From the NCBI RefSeq assembly GCF_009469595.2, contig NZ_SSXV01000006.1, positions 1 through 64,000 of the forward strand: DNA of 64,000 nucleotides, given 5' to 3'. This document shows positions 34,407 to 46,076 of this stretch, piece by piece (the stretch's first letter is position 1; every line of letters begins with the position of its first letter). A program made the translations under genes and the position numbers. The notes below the pieces were generated by a model. It was given only the letters and a program-made list of their open reading frames with translations, was not told where the DNA came from and searched no databases. Origin of the DNA: Thauera sp. 2A1. GTDB taxonomy: Bacteria; Pseudomonadota; Gammaproteobacteria; Burkholderiales; Rhodocyclaceae.

Positions 34407-35169
34407 GCTTGCCTCCGCCCAGGTAGGCGGCGATCACCGCTTCGTTCTTCTGCACCACCGCCGGCACGTCCTCGGCGATCTTCTTGCCGAAGTCGAGCAC
34501 CGCGACGCGGTCGCAAAGGCCCATCACCAGCTTCACGTCGTGCTCGATCAGCATCACGGTGATGCCGTCGCGGCGGATCTGCTCGATCAGCGCCTTGAGC
34601 TGCGCGGTCTCGGTGGCGTTCATGCCGGCCGCGGGCTCGTCCAGCGCCAGCAGTTGCGGTTCGGTGGCCAGGGCGCGGGCGATCTCCAGCCGGCGCTGGT
34701 CGCCGTAGGACAGGTTCTTCGACACGACCTCGGCGAAGCGCTCGATGCCGACGTACTTGAGCAGCTCGTAGGCGCGCTCGGTGGTCAGTCGCTCTTCCTC
34801 GCGGGTGAAACGGTTCTGCGTGAGCACGCCCCACACGCCCGCCTTGGTGCGGATGTGGTGCCCCGCCATGACGTTCTCGAGCGCGGTCAGCTCGCGGAAC
34901 AGGCGGATGTTCTGGAAGGTACGGGCGATGCCGCGCCCCACCACCTTGTGCGGCTTGCCGGTGGGCAGCTCGCTGCCGTTGAAGACGAATTCGCCGCCAT
35001 CGGGCGTGTAGGCGCCGGTGAGCACGTTGAAGAAGGTGGTCTTTCCGGCGCCGTTGGGGCCGATCAGGCCATAGACCTCGCCCTTGCGGATGGTCAGCGA
35101 GACGTCGGACAGCGCCTGCAGGCCGCCGAAGCGTTTGCCGATGTTGCGGGCTTCGAGCAGCGTGATCAC
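34396..35169 (-). CDS. livG: Branched-chain amino-acid ABC transporter ATPase LivG
   Basis: LivG is the second ATPase of the LIV importer, 257 aa. It has Walker A GPNGAGKTTFFN, the LivG-specific GIARTFQNIRLFRELTALEN, the signature LSYGDQRRLEIARAL and Walker B LLALDEPAAGMN. The VMLIEHDVKLVM segment contains the switch His. It overlaps livM by 4 bases at its start and livF by 11 bases at its end. Confidence 0.95.
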   Translation of the reverse strand: MITLLEARNIGKRFGGLQALSDVSLTIRKGEVYGLIGPNGAGKTTFFNVLTGAYTPDGGEFVFNGSELPTGKPHKVVGRGIARTFQNIRLFRELTALENVMAGHHIRTKAGVWGVLTQNRFTREEERLTTERAYELLKYVGIERFAEVVSKNLSYGDQRRLEIARALATEPQLLALDEPAAGMNATETAQLKALIEQIRRDGITVMLIEHDVKLVMGLCDRVAVLDFGKKIAEDVPAVVQKNEAVIAAYLGGGKHAH

Positions 35170-36275
35170 TTCGCGGCCTCCTGCTTCAGCTTGTTGCTCA
35201 GGTGGTGGTCGTGGGAATAGCGCGCGCGCGCCGGGATCAGGCCGGCCGGCCGCAGCAGCATCATCAGGATCATGGCCAGCGACAGCAGCAGCATGCGCAG
35301 CACTTCCGGGTCGAGCAGCACATGGCCGAACAACGTCTGCTGCAGGGGCACCGCCACGTCACGCAGGATCTCGGGCAGCAGCGCCAGCACGAATGCACCC
35401 ACCAGCGCACCGGCGATGTTGCCCATGCCGCCGAACACCACCATCGTCAGCACCGCGATGGATTCCATCAGGCTGAAGCTCTCCGGGCTGACGAAGCCCT
35501 GGAAGGCGCCGAACAGGCAGCCCGACAGCCCACCGAACGTAGCGCCCAGCGAAAACGCCAGCAGCTTCATGTTGCGCGTGTTGATGCCGATCGCCTTGGC
35601 GGCGAGCTCGTCGTCACGCATCGCCGCCCAGGCGCGGCCGACGCGCGAGATCTGCAGGCGGTGGACGAAGACGATGGAGCCGGCCACTGCTAGCAGGAAG
35701 AAGTAGTAGTAGAGGAACAAGGAGTTGATGCTGAAGTTCTCGCCGATCTGCAGGTTGCGCGACAGGTCCCAGCCGAACAGGTTGATCGGGTCGATCATGT
35801 TGATGCCCTGCGGCCCGTTGGTGATGTTGACGGGGTAGTTCAGGTTCAGCATGAAGATGCGCACGATCTCGCCGAAGCCGAGCGTGACGATGGCGAGGTA
35901 GTCGCCGCGCAATCGCAGCACCGGGAAGCCCAGCATGATCCCCGCCATCGCGGCGAAGCCCGCGCCCAGCGGCAGGATCGTCCAGAACGGCAGATGCACG
36001 TCGAAATGCGGCGAAGCGAGGAAGGCGAAGGTGTACGCGCCCACCGCATAGAACGCGATGTAGCCCAGGTCGAGCAGGCCGGCGAAGCCCACCACCAGGT
36101 TCAGGCCCATCGCCAGCAGCATGTAGAGCAGCGCGAAGTCGAGGATGCGCACCCAGCTCTTGCCGAACTGCCAGGCAACGAGCGGAGCGGTGATGGCCAG
36201 GATGATGATCAGCCAGCGTGCGGCCAGCGGGTTGCGTTTGCCCAGCCACGGGACGGCGGCAGCGAGTTCGTTCAT
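35166..36275 (-). CDS. livM: Branched-chain amino-acid ABC transporter permease LivM
   Basis: This 369-aa inner-membrane permease has about ten hydrophobic segments. LLYMLLAMGLNLVVGFAGLLDLGYIAFYAVGAY-type residues at about 50-82 and VLRLRGDYLAIVTLGFGEI near 120 are LivM hallmarks. FGGMGNIAGALVGA near residue 285 is also conserved. The C-terminus ends in a charged tail after the last helix. It starts 15 bases after livH ends and overlaps livG by 4 bases. Confidence 0.94.
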   Translation of the reverse strand: MNELAAAVPWLGKRNPLAARWLIIILAITAPLVAWQFGKSWVRILDFALLYMLLAMGLNLVVGFAGLLDLGYIAFYAVGAYTFAFLASPHFDVHLPFWTILPLGAGFAAMAGIMLGFPVLRLRGDYLAIVTLGFGEIVRIFMLNLNYPVNITNGPQGINMIDPINLFGWDLSRNLQIGENFSINSLFLYYYFFLLAVAGSIVFVHRLQISRVGRAWAAMRDDELAAKAIGINTRNMKLLAFSLGATFGGLSGCLFGAFQGFVSPESFSLMESIAVLTMVVFGGMGNIAGALVGAFVLALLPEILRDVAVPLQQTLFGHVLLDPEVLRMLLLSLAMILMMLLRPAGLIPARARYSHDHHLSNKLKQEAAK

Positions 36276-36290
36276 GGTGTCGTCGCTCCC

Positions 36291-37223
36291 TTATGCCCGA
36301 TCCGACACGCGTTCGCCCAGCAGGCCGGTGGGGCGGAAGATCAGCACCAGACCGAGGATGAGGAAGGCGAAGATGTCCTGATACGAGGAGTTCAGGAAGC
36401 CGAAGGTGAGGTTTTCGATATAGCCCGCGCCGAAGGATTCGACCACGCCGAGCACGAGCCCGCCCAGCATGGCGCCGCCGAGGTTGCCGATGCCGCCCAG
36501 CACCGCCGCGGTGAAGGCCTTCAGGCCGGGCATGAAGCCCATGCCGTAGTGGGCGATGCCGTAGTTGCTGGCGAACATCACGCCCGCCACCGCGGCGAGC
36601 CCCGCGCCGATGACGAAGGTGAAGGCGATCACCGCATTGGTGTCCACGCCCATCAGGCTGGCGACGCGGTGGTTCTCGGCGGTGGCGCGCATCGCGCGGC
36701 CGATCTTGGTGCGGTTGACGAGCAGCAGCAGGCCGATCATCAGCGCGGCCGAGCCGAAGATGATGGTGATCTGGACCGGAGTGATGAACACGCCCTCGAT
36801 CGGCTGCAGCGGCGTCGTCGAAATCAGTTGCGGATAGGTGTGGTAGTTGCGGCCCCAGATGATCATCGCGATCGTCTGCAGCAGGAAGGAGACGCCGATC
36901 GCGGTGATCAGCGGCGCCAGCCGCGGCGCGTTGCGCAAGCGCCGGTAGGCCAGCCGCTCCATCGTGAAACCGAGCAGCATGCACACGACGATCGCCACCA
37001 GCAGCGCGATGCTCAGCATCACCAGCGGCGACATGCCGGGCGCCATGCCCATGAGGAAGGTCATGGTCTGCAGGGCGACCAGCGCGCCGACCATCAGCAC
37101 GTCGCCATGTGCGAAGTTGATCAGGCCGAGGATGCCGTAGACCATCGTGTAGCCGAGTGCGATCAGCGCGTAGACGCTGCCGATCACCAGGCCGTTGATG
37201 AGTTGCTGGATGAGGGTTTCCAT
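36291..37223 (-). CDS. livH: Branched-chain amino-acid ABC transporter permease LivH
   Basis: This 310-aa inner-membrane permease begins METLIQQLINGLVIGSVYALIALGYTMVYGILGLINFAHGD, the classic LivH N-terminus. Further matches are RRLRNAPRLAPLITAIGVSFLLQ and the C-terminal ILGLVLIFRPTGLLGE. I use the ATG at 37223 with AGAGG upstream, rather than the upstream ATG at 37319. A pair of hairpins separates it from livK. Confidence 0.95.
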   Translation of the reverse strand: METLIQQLINGLVIGSVYALIALGYTMVYGILGLINFAHGDVLMVGALVALQTMTFLMGMAPGMSPLVMLSIALLVAIVVCMLLGFTMERLAYRRLRNAPRLAPLITAIGVSFLLQTIAMIIWGRNYHTYPQLISTTPLQPIEGVFITPVQITIIFGSAALMIGLLLLVNRTKIGRAMRATAENHRVASLMGVDTNAVIAFTFVIGAGLAAVAGVMFASNYGIAHYGMGFMPGLKAFTAAVLGGIGNLGGAMLGGLVLGVVESFGAGYIENLTFGFLNSSYQDIFAFLILGLVLIFRPTGLLGERVSDRA

Positions 37224-37282
37224 GATGCCTCTGCCGAGTCTGACGAGCCGCCAGTCGGGCGCGGCCGTCGGGTCCATGAGCC

Positions 37283-37327
37283 GGGCCGGCATGACGCCCA
37301 CGACCGAGCGTGGCGTCATGCCGGCCC
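37283..37327. terminator. 16-bp perfect hairpin between livK and livH
   Basis: GGGCCGGCATGACGCC (37283-37298) is perfectly complementary to 37312-37327 with a 13-nt loop. It is the second hairpin after livK on the minus strand and lies 60 bases before livH. It may protect livK mRNA 3' ends or reduce read-through into livHMGF. Confidence 0.65.
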
Positions 37328-37330
37328 TTG

Positions 37331-37356
37331 CCTTCGCACCGGGTCAGGTGCGAAGG
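37331..37356. terminator. 10-bp hairpin immediately after livK
   Basis: CCTTCGCACC (37331-37340) pairs with GGTGCGAAGG (37347-37356) around GGGTCA. It follows the livK stop by about 8 bases and lacks a T-run. Confidence 0.6.
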
Positions 37357-37363
37357 GGGCGGG

Positions 37364-38476
37364 TTACATCGGAACCCAGTTGCCGTCCTTGAAGCTGTAG
37401 ATCGTCACCGCGCCTTCCTTGATGTCGCCCTTGTCGTCGAAGGCGACGTTGCCGGTCACGCCGTTGAAGTTGATCTTCTTCAGCTCGGGCAGGTACTTGG
37501 ACGGTTCGGGCGAGCCGGCCTTCTCCATCGCCTTCACGATCGCGGTCGCGGCGTCGTAGGCATACGGCGCATACAACTGCACTTCGCCGCCGAAGCGCTT
37601 CTTGTACTGCTCGCGGAACGCGGCGCCGCCGGGCATCTTGTCGAGCGGCAGGCCCGCCATCGAGCAGTAGGTGGAGGCGCTCATCGCCTCGCCGGCGAGC
37701 TTGATCATCTCGGGGCTGCAGCCGCCGTCGCCGGTCAGGAACTTGGCGTTGATGCCGAGCTGCTTCATCTGGCGCAGCATCGGGCCGGCCTGCGCGTCCA
37801 TGCCGCCGAAGAAGATCACGTCCGGGGCGGTGGCGCGGATCTTGGTCAGGATGGCGTTGAAGTCGGTGGCCTTGTCGGTGGTGAATTCGCGCGCCACCAC
37901 CTGGGCACCCGATGCCTTCACCGCCTTCTCGGTCTCGTCGGCGAGGCCCTGGCCGTAGGCGGTGCGGTCGTCGATGATGGCGACCTTCTTCGCGCCCAGC
38001 GACTTCACCGCGAACTTGCCCAGCGCGCCGCCCTGCTGCACGTCGTTGGCGATGGTGCGGAACACGCCCTTGAAGTTCTGCTGCGTCAGCTTCGGGTTGG
38101 TGGAGGCGGGCGAGATCTGCGGAATGCCGCCCTGGTCGTAGATGCGCGAGGCGGGGATGGAGGTGCCGGAGTTCAGATGGCCGATGACGCCCTTCACGCC
38201 GGCATCGACCAGGCGCTGTGCCACGGTGGTTCCGGTGCGCGGGTCGGCCTGGTCGTCTTCGCCGATCAGCTCGAACTTGACCTTCTTGCCGCCGATGGTC
38301 ACGCCCTGCGCGTTCAGCGCCTCGACCGCCATCCGGGTGCCGTTCTCGAGGTCCTTGCCGAGGTGGGCGATGGTGCCGGTCAGCGGCGCGGCGCTGCCCA
38401 GCTTGACAACTTCCTGAGCCTGGGCGGCGCCCAGGCCGATGCTCATGATTGCGAATGCGACGACGGTTTTCTTCAT
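37364..38476 (-). CDS. livK: Branched-chain amino-acid binding protein (first copy)
   Basis: This is the periplasmic substrate-binding subunit of the LIV transporter. The 370-aa precursor has a signal peptide MKKTVVAFAIMSIGLGAAQAQ. The mature protein has VVKLGSAAPLTGTIAHLGKD and a type 1 periplasmic binding fold, with IIDDRTAYGQGLADE and the end of a YAYDA motif. The ATG at 38476 has GGAGGAG upstream. It heads livK-livHMGF. It is a close paralogue of the next gene upstream on the strand (38714), with matching segments such as DDQADPRT and FTTDKATDF. Confidence 0.95.
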   Translation of the reverse strand: MKKTVVAFAIMSIGLGAAQAQEVVKLGSAAPLTGTIAHLGKDLENGTRMAVEALNAQGVTIGGKKVKFELIGEDDQADPRTGTTVAQRLVDAGVKGVIGHLNSGTSIPASRIYDQGGIPQISPASTNPKLTQQNFKGVFRTIANDVQQGGALGKFAVKSLGAKKVAIIDDRTAYGQGLADETEKAVKASGAQVVAREFTTDKATDFNAILTKIRATAPDVIFFGGMDAQAGPMLRQMKQLGINAKFLTGDGGCSPEMIKLAGEAMSASTYCSMAGLPLDKMPGGAAFREQYKKRFGGEVQLYAPYAYDAATAIVKAMEKAGSPEPSKYLPELKKINFNGVTGNVAFDDKGDIKEGAVTIYSFKDGNWVPM

Positions 38477-38713
38477 GCTATCTCCTCCCAGATGGGGTGG
38501 TGGCGTGGGGTTGAAGCCGAAACGCGCCCGTATTGTGCCCAAAAAAGCGGATCTGGAGCGCTGTACGCACGAGCATTGCACGTTGCGACGGGTGTTGCGA
38601 TGCACAAATCATGCCACGCCGACTGCGTCCGCCTCGCCGTGGGGCCGGTGCCCCAGGCGGGTGCGTCTCAGCCCAGGTCTCCCCCCATTGCGGGGCAGCG
38701 ACCGCGACCGTGG

Positions 38714-39832
38714 TCAGTTGAAGGGCTCCCACTTGCCATTGACGAAGTGGTACATCGTCACGCCGCCTTCCTTGATGTCGCCCTTGGCATCGAAGGCGAT
38801 GTTGCCGGTCACGCCACGGAACGAAACCTTCTGCAGCGCCGGCAGGTACTTCGCCGGTTCGGTCGAGTCGGCGAGCTTCATCGCTTCGTAAAGCGCAGTG
38901 GTGGCGTCGTAGCTATAGGGCGCGTACAGCAGCACGTCGCTCTTGAAGCGGGCCTTGAAGCGGGCGAGGAAGTCCGAGCCCCCCGGCATCTTCGTCGCCG
39001 GAATGCCGGCCTGGGTGCACAGCACCTTGTCGTCGATGGCGCCGCTGGCGAGCTTGATCATCTCGGAGGTGCAGCTCCCGTCGCCGCCGAGGTAGGTGGC
39101 GTTCATGCCGAGCTGGCGCATCTGGCGCAGCAGCGGCGCGCCCTGCGAGTCCATGCCGCCGTAGAACACTGCGTCCGGCGCCTTCGACTTGATCTTGGTG
39201 AGGATGGCGGTGAAGTCGGTGGCCTTGTCGGTGGTGAATTCGCGCCCGACGAGTTCGCCGCCCGCCTTCTTCAGGCTCTCGGCGAAGGCGTCGGCCAGGC
39301 CCTGGCCGTAGGCGGTGCGGTCGTCGATGATCGCGACCTTCTTCAGCTTGAGCGTGCCCAGCGCGTACTTCGCCATCGCCTCGCCCTGCTGCATGTCGTT
39401 GGCGATGACGCGGTAGGTGACCTTGAAGCCCTGCTGGGTCAGCTTCGGGCTGGTCGCCGACTCGGTGATCACCGGCACGCCGGCCTGTTCGTAGATGCGC
39501 GAGGCCGGGATCGCCGCGCCGGACGTGACGTGGCCGACCACGCCCTTGACGCCGAGGTCGGTCAGGCGCTGCGCCACGGTGGTTGCGGTGCGGGGGTCGG
39601 CCTGATCGTCCTCGCTCACGAGTTCGAACTTGACTGCCTGGCCGCCGATCTTGGGATTCTTGGCGTTGATTTCCTCGACGGCGAGGCGTGCGCCGTTTTC
39701 GCCGTCCTTGCCGAAGTGCGCGGCCGGGCCGGTCAGCGGGCCGGCGTGACCGATCTTGACCACCGTCTGGGCATGCGCTGCCGTCAGACCCACGCCGGCG
39801 AGGGCGAGGGCAACCAGGGTTTTCTTGAGCAT
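38714..39832 (-). CDS. Branched-chain amino-acid binding protein (second copy)
   Basis: This 372-aa periplasmic binding protein precursor (signal MLKKTLVALALAGVGLTAAHAQ) is a tandem paralogue of livK. Both share EDDQADPRT, TVAQRL, SRIY, IIDDRTAYGQGLAD, FTTDKATDF and GDIKEG. Differences in the binding cleft, such as VTSGAAIPA against LNSGTSIPA, suggest distinct ligand preferences. A gap of 237 bases separates the genes, so it may have its own promoter and share the LivHMGF membrane complex. The substrate is a branched-chain amino acid or related compound by family inference. Confidence 0.93.
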   Translation of the reverse strand: MLKKTLVALALAGVGLTAAHAQTVVKIGHAGPLTGPAAHFGKDGENGARLAVEEINAKNPKIGGQAVKFELVSEDDQADPRTATTVAQRLTDLGVKGVVGHVTSGAAIPASRIYEQAGVPVITESATSPKLTQQGFKVTYRVIANDMQQGEAMAKYALGTLKLKKVAIIDDRTAYGQGLADAFAESLKKAGGELVGREFTTDKATDFTAILTKIKSKAPDAVFYGGMDSQGAPLLRQMRQLGMNATYLGGDGSCTSEMIKLASGAIDDKVLCTQAGIPATKMPGGSDFLARFKARFKSDVLLYAPYSYDATTALYEAMKLADSTEPAKYLPALQKVSFRGVTGNIAFDAKGDIKEGGVTMYHFVNGKWEPFN

Positions 39833-39997
39833 GTGAAACCTCCGAAATGTCGCAAACGATCACCGCGCGGGCATTGCAAATCGCCCGGTGTTCGCCGATT
39901 CTAGCCCAGGCGCCGATGGCCGGGATTTGAGCTTTCGCAGGAATGCAGATGGGTGGGCGGGGCGCTGCACCGCAAACGAGACGTGGGTGAGCAATTG

Positions 39998-40489
39998 ATG
40001 AAACGCTTCATGGCCTGGTTGTGTTCCCTGCTGTCCGCAATCGGCATCACTGCCTGCGACTACATCAACATCCGCGAACTCAAGCCCGGGGTCTCATCCG
40101 CGCTCGAGGTGCGCGACCGCTTCGGGCCGCCGCAGATGGAGTGGAGCAACGGCGACGGCTCGGTCACCTGGGAGTACACGCGCCAGCCCGAGGGCGTCGA
40201 GTGCTTCATGATCACCATCGGCCCCGACCAGATCCTGCGCAGCATCGACCAGGTGTTGAACGAGAAGACCTTCGCGCGGGTCGAAAGTGGCATGAACGGC
40301 GACCAGGTGCGGCGCCTGCTGGGCAAGCCCGCGTCCAGCCAGTTCTTCCAGCTCAAGCAGGAGACGGTGTGGGAATGGAAGATCGACCAGGGTCAGGCCA
40401 CCGGCGGCGAACCCACCTATTTCACCGTGTCGTTCAACACCGACGGCCGTGTGGTGGGCACCGGCCGCTACACCAAGCACAGGAATTGA
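39998..40489 (+). CDS. BamE/SmpA-like outer-membrane lipoprotein (first of a tandem pair)
   Basis: The 163-aa product starts MKRFMAWLCSLLSAIGITAC, a lipoprotein signal with lipobox I-T-A-C. The mature part shows two SmpA/OmlA-type halves: LKPGVSSALEVRDRFGPPQ and VESGMNGDQVRRLLGKPAS, each the 'G.s..ev...lG.P' motif of BamE-like proteins. The ATG at 39998 follows GGTGAG. The next gene encodes a paralogue, 13 bases downstream, so the pair is an operon. It is not necessarily BamE itself, as the double motif is unusual for that protein. Confidence 0.82.
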   Translation: MKRFMAWLCSLLSAIGITACDYINIRELKPGVSSALEVRDRFGPPQMEWSNGDGSVTWEYTRQPEGVECFMITIGPDQILRSIDQVLNEKTFARVESGMNGDQVRRLLGKPASSQFFQLKQETVWEWKIDQGQATGGEPTYFTVSFNTDGRVVGTGRYTKHRN

Positions 40490-40502
40490 CCGGGAGGTCG
40501 AC

Positions 40503-41102
40503 ATGTCTGCCGCAGTCCGCTCTGCCTCCGGTTCAGGGCGCGGAGCGTTGTTCGCCCTGTTGCTGCTGATTGCAGCCGCATTGCTCGGAGGCTGTGCCGC
40601 ATTCGCCCCGCCGAAGCCCTTCACTACCGAGGCCGAGGCGCTGGCCGCGCGCGGCGAGCCCAGCCGGCGCTGGAAGAACGAGGATGGGACGACCACGCTG
40701 GAATACGCCACCCAGCCCTACGGCCACACCTGCCTGATGGTGCAGGTCGACGCCGGCGGCATCGTGCTGCGGCAGTGGGATGCGCTCGACGACGACAACC
40801 TGGCGCGGGTCAGAAAGGGCATGACGCGGGAAGAGGTGGCGCGCCTGCTGGGCGAGCACCGCTCGGAGCAGTTCTTCAAGCTGTCCGGCGAGGAGGTGTG
40901 GGACTGGAACATCCACAACGATGGTCCGGGCATCGCCACGCTGTTCAACGTGCATTTCATCGACGGCAAGGTGGTGCGCACCAGCCAGACCTACGTGTTT
41001 CCGCGCGACGGGGCGATGTTCGGCCCCTGGGGCTATCCGCCGCCTTTCGGTTACCCGTATCCGCGCTTTCCCGGCTACGGGCCGTGGCCGTACTGGTGGT
41101 GA
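40503..41102 (+). CDS. BamE/SmpA-like lipoprotein with aromatic Pro/Gly tail (second copy)
   Basis: The 199-aa product has a lipoprotein signal ending LLGGC. It repeats the architecture of the preceding gene: first TTEAEALAARGEPSRRW, then VRKGMTREEVARLLGEHRSEQFFKL, paralogous to VESGMNGDQVRRLLGKPASSQFFQL. After the domain comes a tail of about 25 residues rich in Pro, Gly, Tyr and Trp (GYPPPFGYPYPR...GPWPYWW). GGAGG precedes the ATG at 40503. The role is unknown, presumably at the outer membrane. Confidence 0.8.
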   Translation: MSAAVRSASGSGRGALFALLLLIAAALLGGCAAFAPPKPFTTEAEALAARGEPSRRWKNEDGTTTLEYATQPYGHTCLMVQVDAGGIVLRQWDALDDDNLARVRKGMTREEVARLLGEHRSEQFFKLSGEEVWDWNIHNDGPGIATLFNVHFIDGKVVRTSQTYVFPRDGAMFGPWGYPPPFGYPYPRFPGYGPWPYWW

Positions 41103-41256
41103 GTGCTGAGCACGTCCGCTTGGTGCGGCAGGTCTGGTGGCGGGGGATGCGTGGAGCGGACGAGCACTGTCCGAGTCCCGAGCGTAGCAAGGTCGAGTTG
41201 CGCAGTCCGACGGAGCGCATCCCCCGCCGCCAGACCGCATTAGCAGCAATGCGGGA

Positions 41257-41286
41257 TTGGCAGACGCCACCCTGAGCCGATAGAAT
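41257..41286 (+). promoter_or_regulatory. Sigma-70 promoter of the SAH riboswitch-metH transcript
   Basis: TTGGCA at 41257-41262 and TAGAAT at 41281-41286 are spaced by 18 bp. The predicted start near 41293 lies immediately before the riboswitch. Confidence 0.65.
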
Positions 41287-41295
41287 TCAAGGCAC

Positions 41296-41363
41296 TGCCG
41301 AGGAGCGCTGCGACCCCGTGAATAGCCCGGGGCCAGGCTCGGCAACCGATCAACGGCGCTCAC
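41296..41363 (+). ncRNA. S-adenosylhomocysteine (SAH) riboswitch aptamer
   Basis: The conserved strings CCGAGGAGCGCTGCGACC, CCAGGCTCGG and AACGGCGCTCA occur in the order and spacing of the SAH riboswitch (RF01057-type). P1 forms between 41296-41302 and 41338-41344, and GAGCGC (41303-41308) pairs with GCGCTC (41356-41361). The aptamer binds SAH and normally turns on SAH-recycling genes; metH follows. Confidence 0.92.
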
Positions 41364-41391
41364 AAACCTTCAGCCGGTTTGTGGCGCCGTT
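41352..41391 (+). promoter_or_regulatory. Expression-platform hairpin of the SAH riboswitch
   Basis: AACGGCGC (41352-41359) can pair with GCGCCGTT (41384-41391), and CACAAACC (41361-41368) with GGTTTGTG (41376-41383), giving a 16-bp hairpin with one bulged T. It uses the same GCGC bases as the aptamer, so the two folds exclude each other. SAH binding would therefore free the downstream mRNA. Confidence 0.8.
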
Positions 41392-41444
41392 CGCATTTGT
41401 GCGTGGCGTTGCCCGGCGATCGTCGAACGACCGAGGAACACGCC

Positions 41445-45143
<3,699 letters not shown>

Positions 45144-45209
45144 GACCGCCGAGTGTCCGTACCCCTGCCTCGCGTATGATGCCGCTTTGCCGACCAGCCG
45201 GAGCCTGAC

Positions 45210-45587
45210 ATGCCCACCGTGGAGATCACCGCAGAAAACTTCAACGATATCGTGGAGAAGAACGACATCGTCTTCCTCGACTTCTGGGCGGCGTGGTGCG
45301 GGCCCTGCCGCAACTTCGCGCCCACCTACGAGGCGGCCGCCGATGCCCATCCGGACATCGTGTTCGGCAAGATCGACACCGAGGCCCAGCAGGAACTCGC
45401 TGCCAGCTTCCAGATTCGTTCGATTCCCACCATCGCGGTGATCCGCAGCAACATCATGGTGTTCCGCGAGTCGGGCGCGCTGCCCGCGAACGCGCTCAAC
45501 CAGGTGATCGACGGTGTGCGCGCGCTCGACATGGATGAAGTGCGCGCCGACATCGCCCGGCAGCAGCAGGAACAGCAACAGCAATAG
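45210..45587 (+). CDS. Thioredoxin family protein
   Basis: This is a 125-aa cytoplasmic thioredoxin-like protein with active site WAAWCGPCRNF (Cys33/Cys36 region) and cis-proline in IRSIPTIAV. The usual thioredoxin strand order is complete through GALPANALNQVID. A 20-residue C-terminal extension, Gln-rich (IARQQQEQQQQ), goes beyond normal TrxA. The gene follows metH by 66 bases with a possible -10 (TATGAT, 45175-45180). Whether it is the main thioredoxin cannot be told. Confidence 0.9.
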   Translation: MPTVEITAENFNDIVEKNDIVFLDFWAAWCGPCRNFAPTYEAAADAHPDIVFGKIDTEAQQELAASFQIRSIPTIAVIRSNIMVFRESGALPANALNQVIDGVRALDMDEVRADIARQQQEQQQQ

Positions 45588-45632
45588 GCGTAGGCCGCGG
45601 CGGGCGAACAATCTCCCGCAGCGAGGCGAAAG

Positions 45633-45672
45633 AAAACGGCGGCCCGGGATCGCTCCCGGGGCCGCCGTTTTT
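45633..45672. terminator. Bidirectional intrinsic terminator
   Basis: A 16-bp stem with one bulged G and a TCGC loop is flanked by an A-run on the left and TTTTT on the right, the form of a factor-independent terminator working on both strands. It separates the thioredoxin gene from ybdD. Confidence 0.85.
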
Positions 45673-45695
45673 CTCTGCCTTGCCGCGGTCCGCCT

Positions 45696-46076
45696 TCAGC
45701 AGGGGCAGCGGCTGCCGCTGCGTTCGGCGCTGGGGAAGCGCGCCTCGAGGCAGTAGCGGTAGAACTCCTCGCGGCTGAACGGCGTCGCTTCCGGATGGCG
45801 CGAGCGCATGTGGTCGAGGTAGTACTCGTAGTCGTGGATGCCGACCACCAGACGACAGGTCTGCACCACCTTCTTCGCCACGTCGCGCAGTCCGCTCAGC
45901 CAGTTCGAGCCCAGGCTGTAGCGCTCGAACTCGGCTTCCGGCATCGGCACCGCATTCGGGTCCCGAGCACGCGTCTCGGCCACGTAGCGTGCATAGGCGT
46001 CGTCGAGGTCGACTTCGGCCGGTGCCGCGGCGGCACCGGCCTTGCCGCGGCCGGTCAGGAGGCTCAGGTCAAGCAT
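45696..46076 (-). CDS. YbdD/YjiX family protein with a duplicated motif
   Basis: The 126-aa product has a C-terminal half that matches the small YbdD (DUF466) family: VVGIHDYEYYLDHMRSRHPE, then PFSREEFYRYCLEARF and a terminal CPC. The N-terminal half repeats the same pattern: YARYVAETRARDPNAVPMP, then EAEFERYSL. The usual E. coli protein is about 65 aa, so this looks like an internal duplication. YbdD-type proteins are encoded beside CstA carbon-starvation transporters; here cstA overlaps the start by 8 bases. Function is probably an accessory to that transporter. Confidence 0.85.
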   Translation of the reverse strand: MLDLSLLTGRGKAGAAAAPAEVDLDDAYARYVAETRARDPNAVPMPEAEFERYSLGSNWLSGLRDVAKKVVQTCRLVVGIHDYEYYLDHMRSRHPEATPFSREEFYRYCLEARFPSAERSGSRCPC

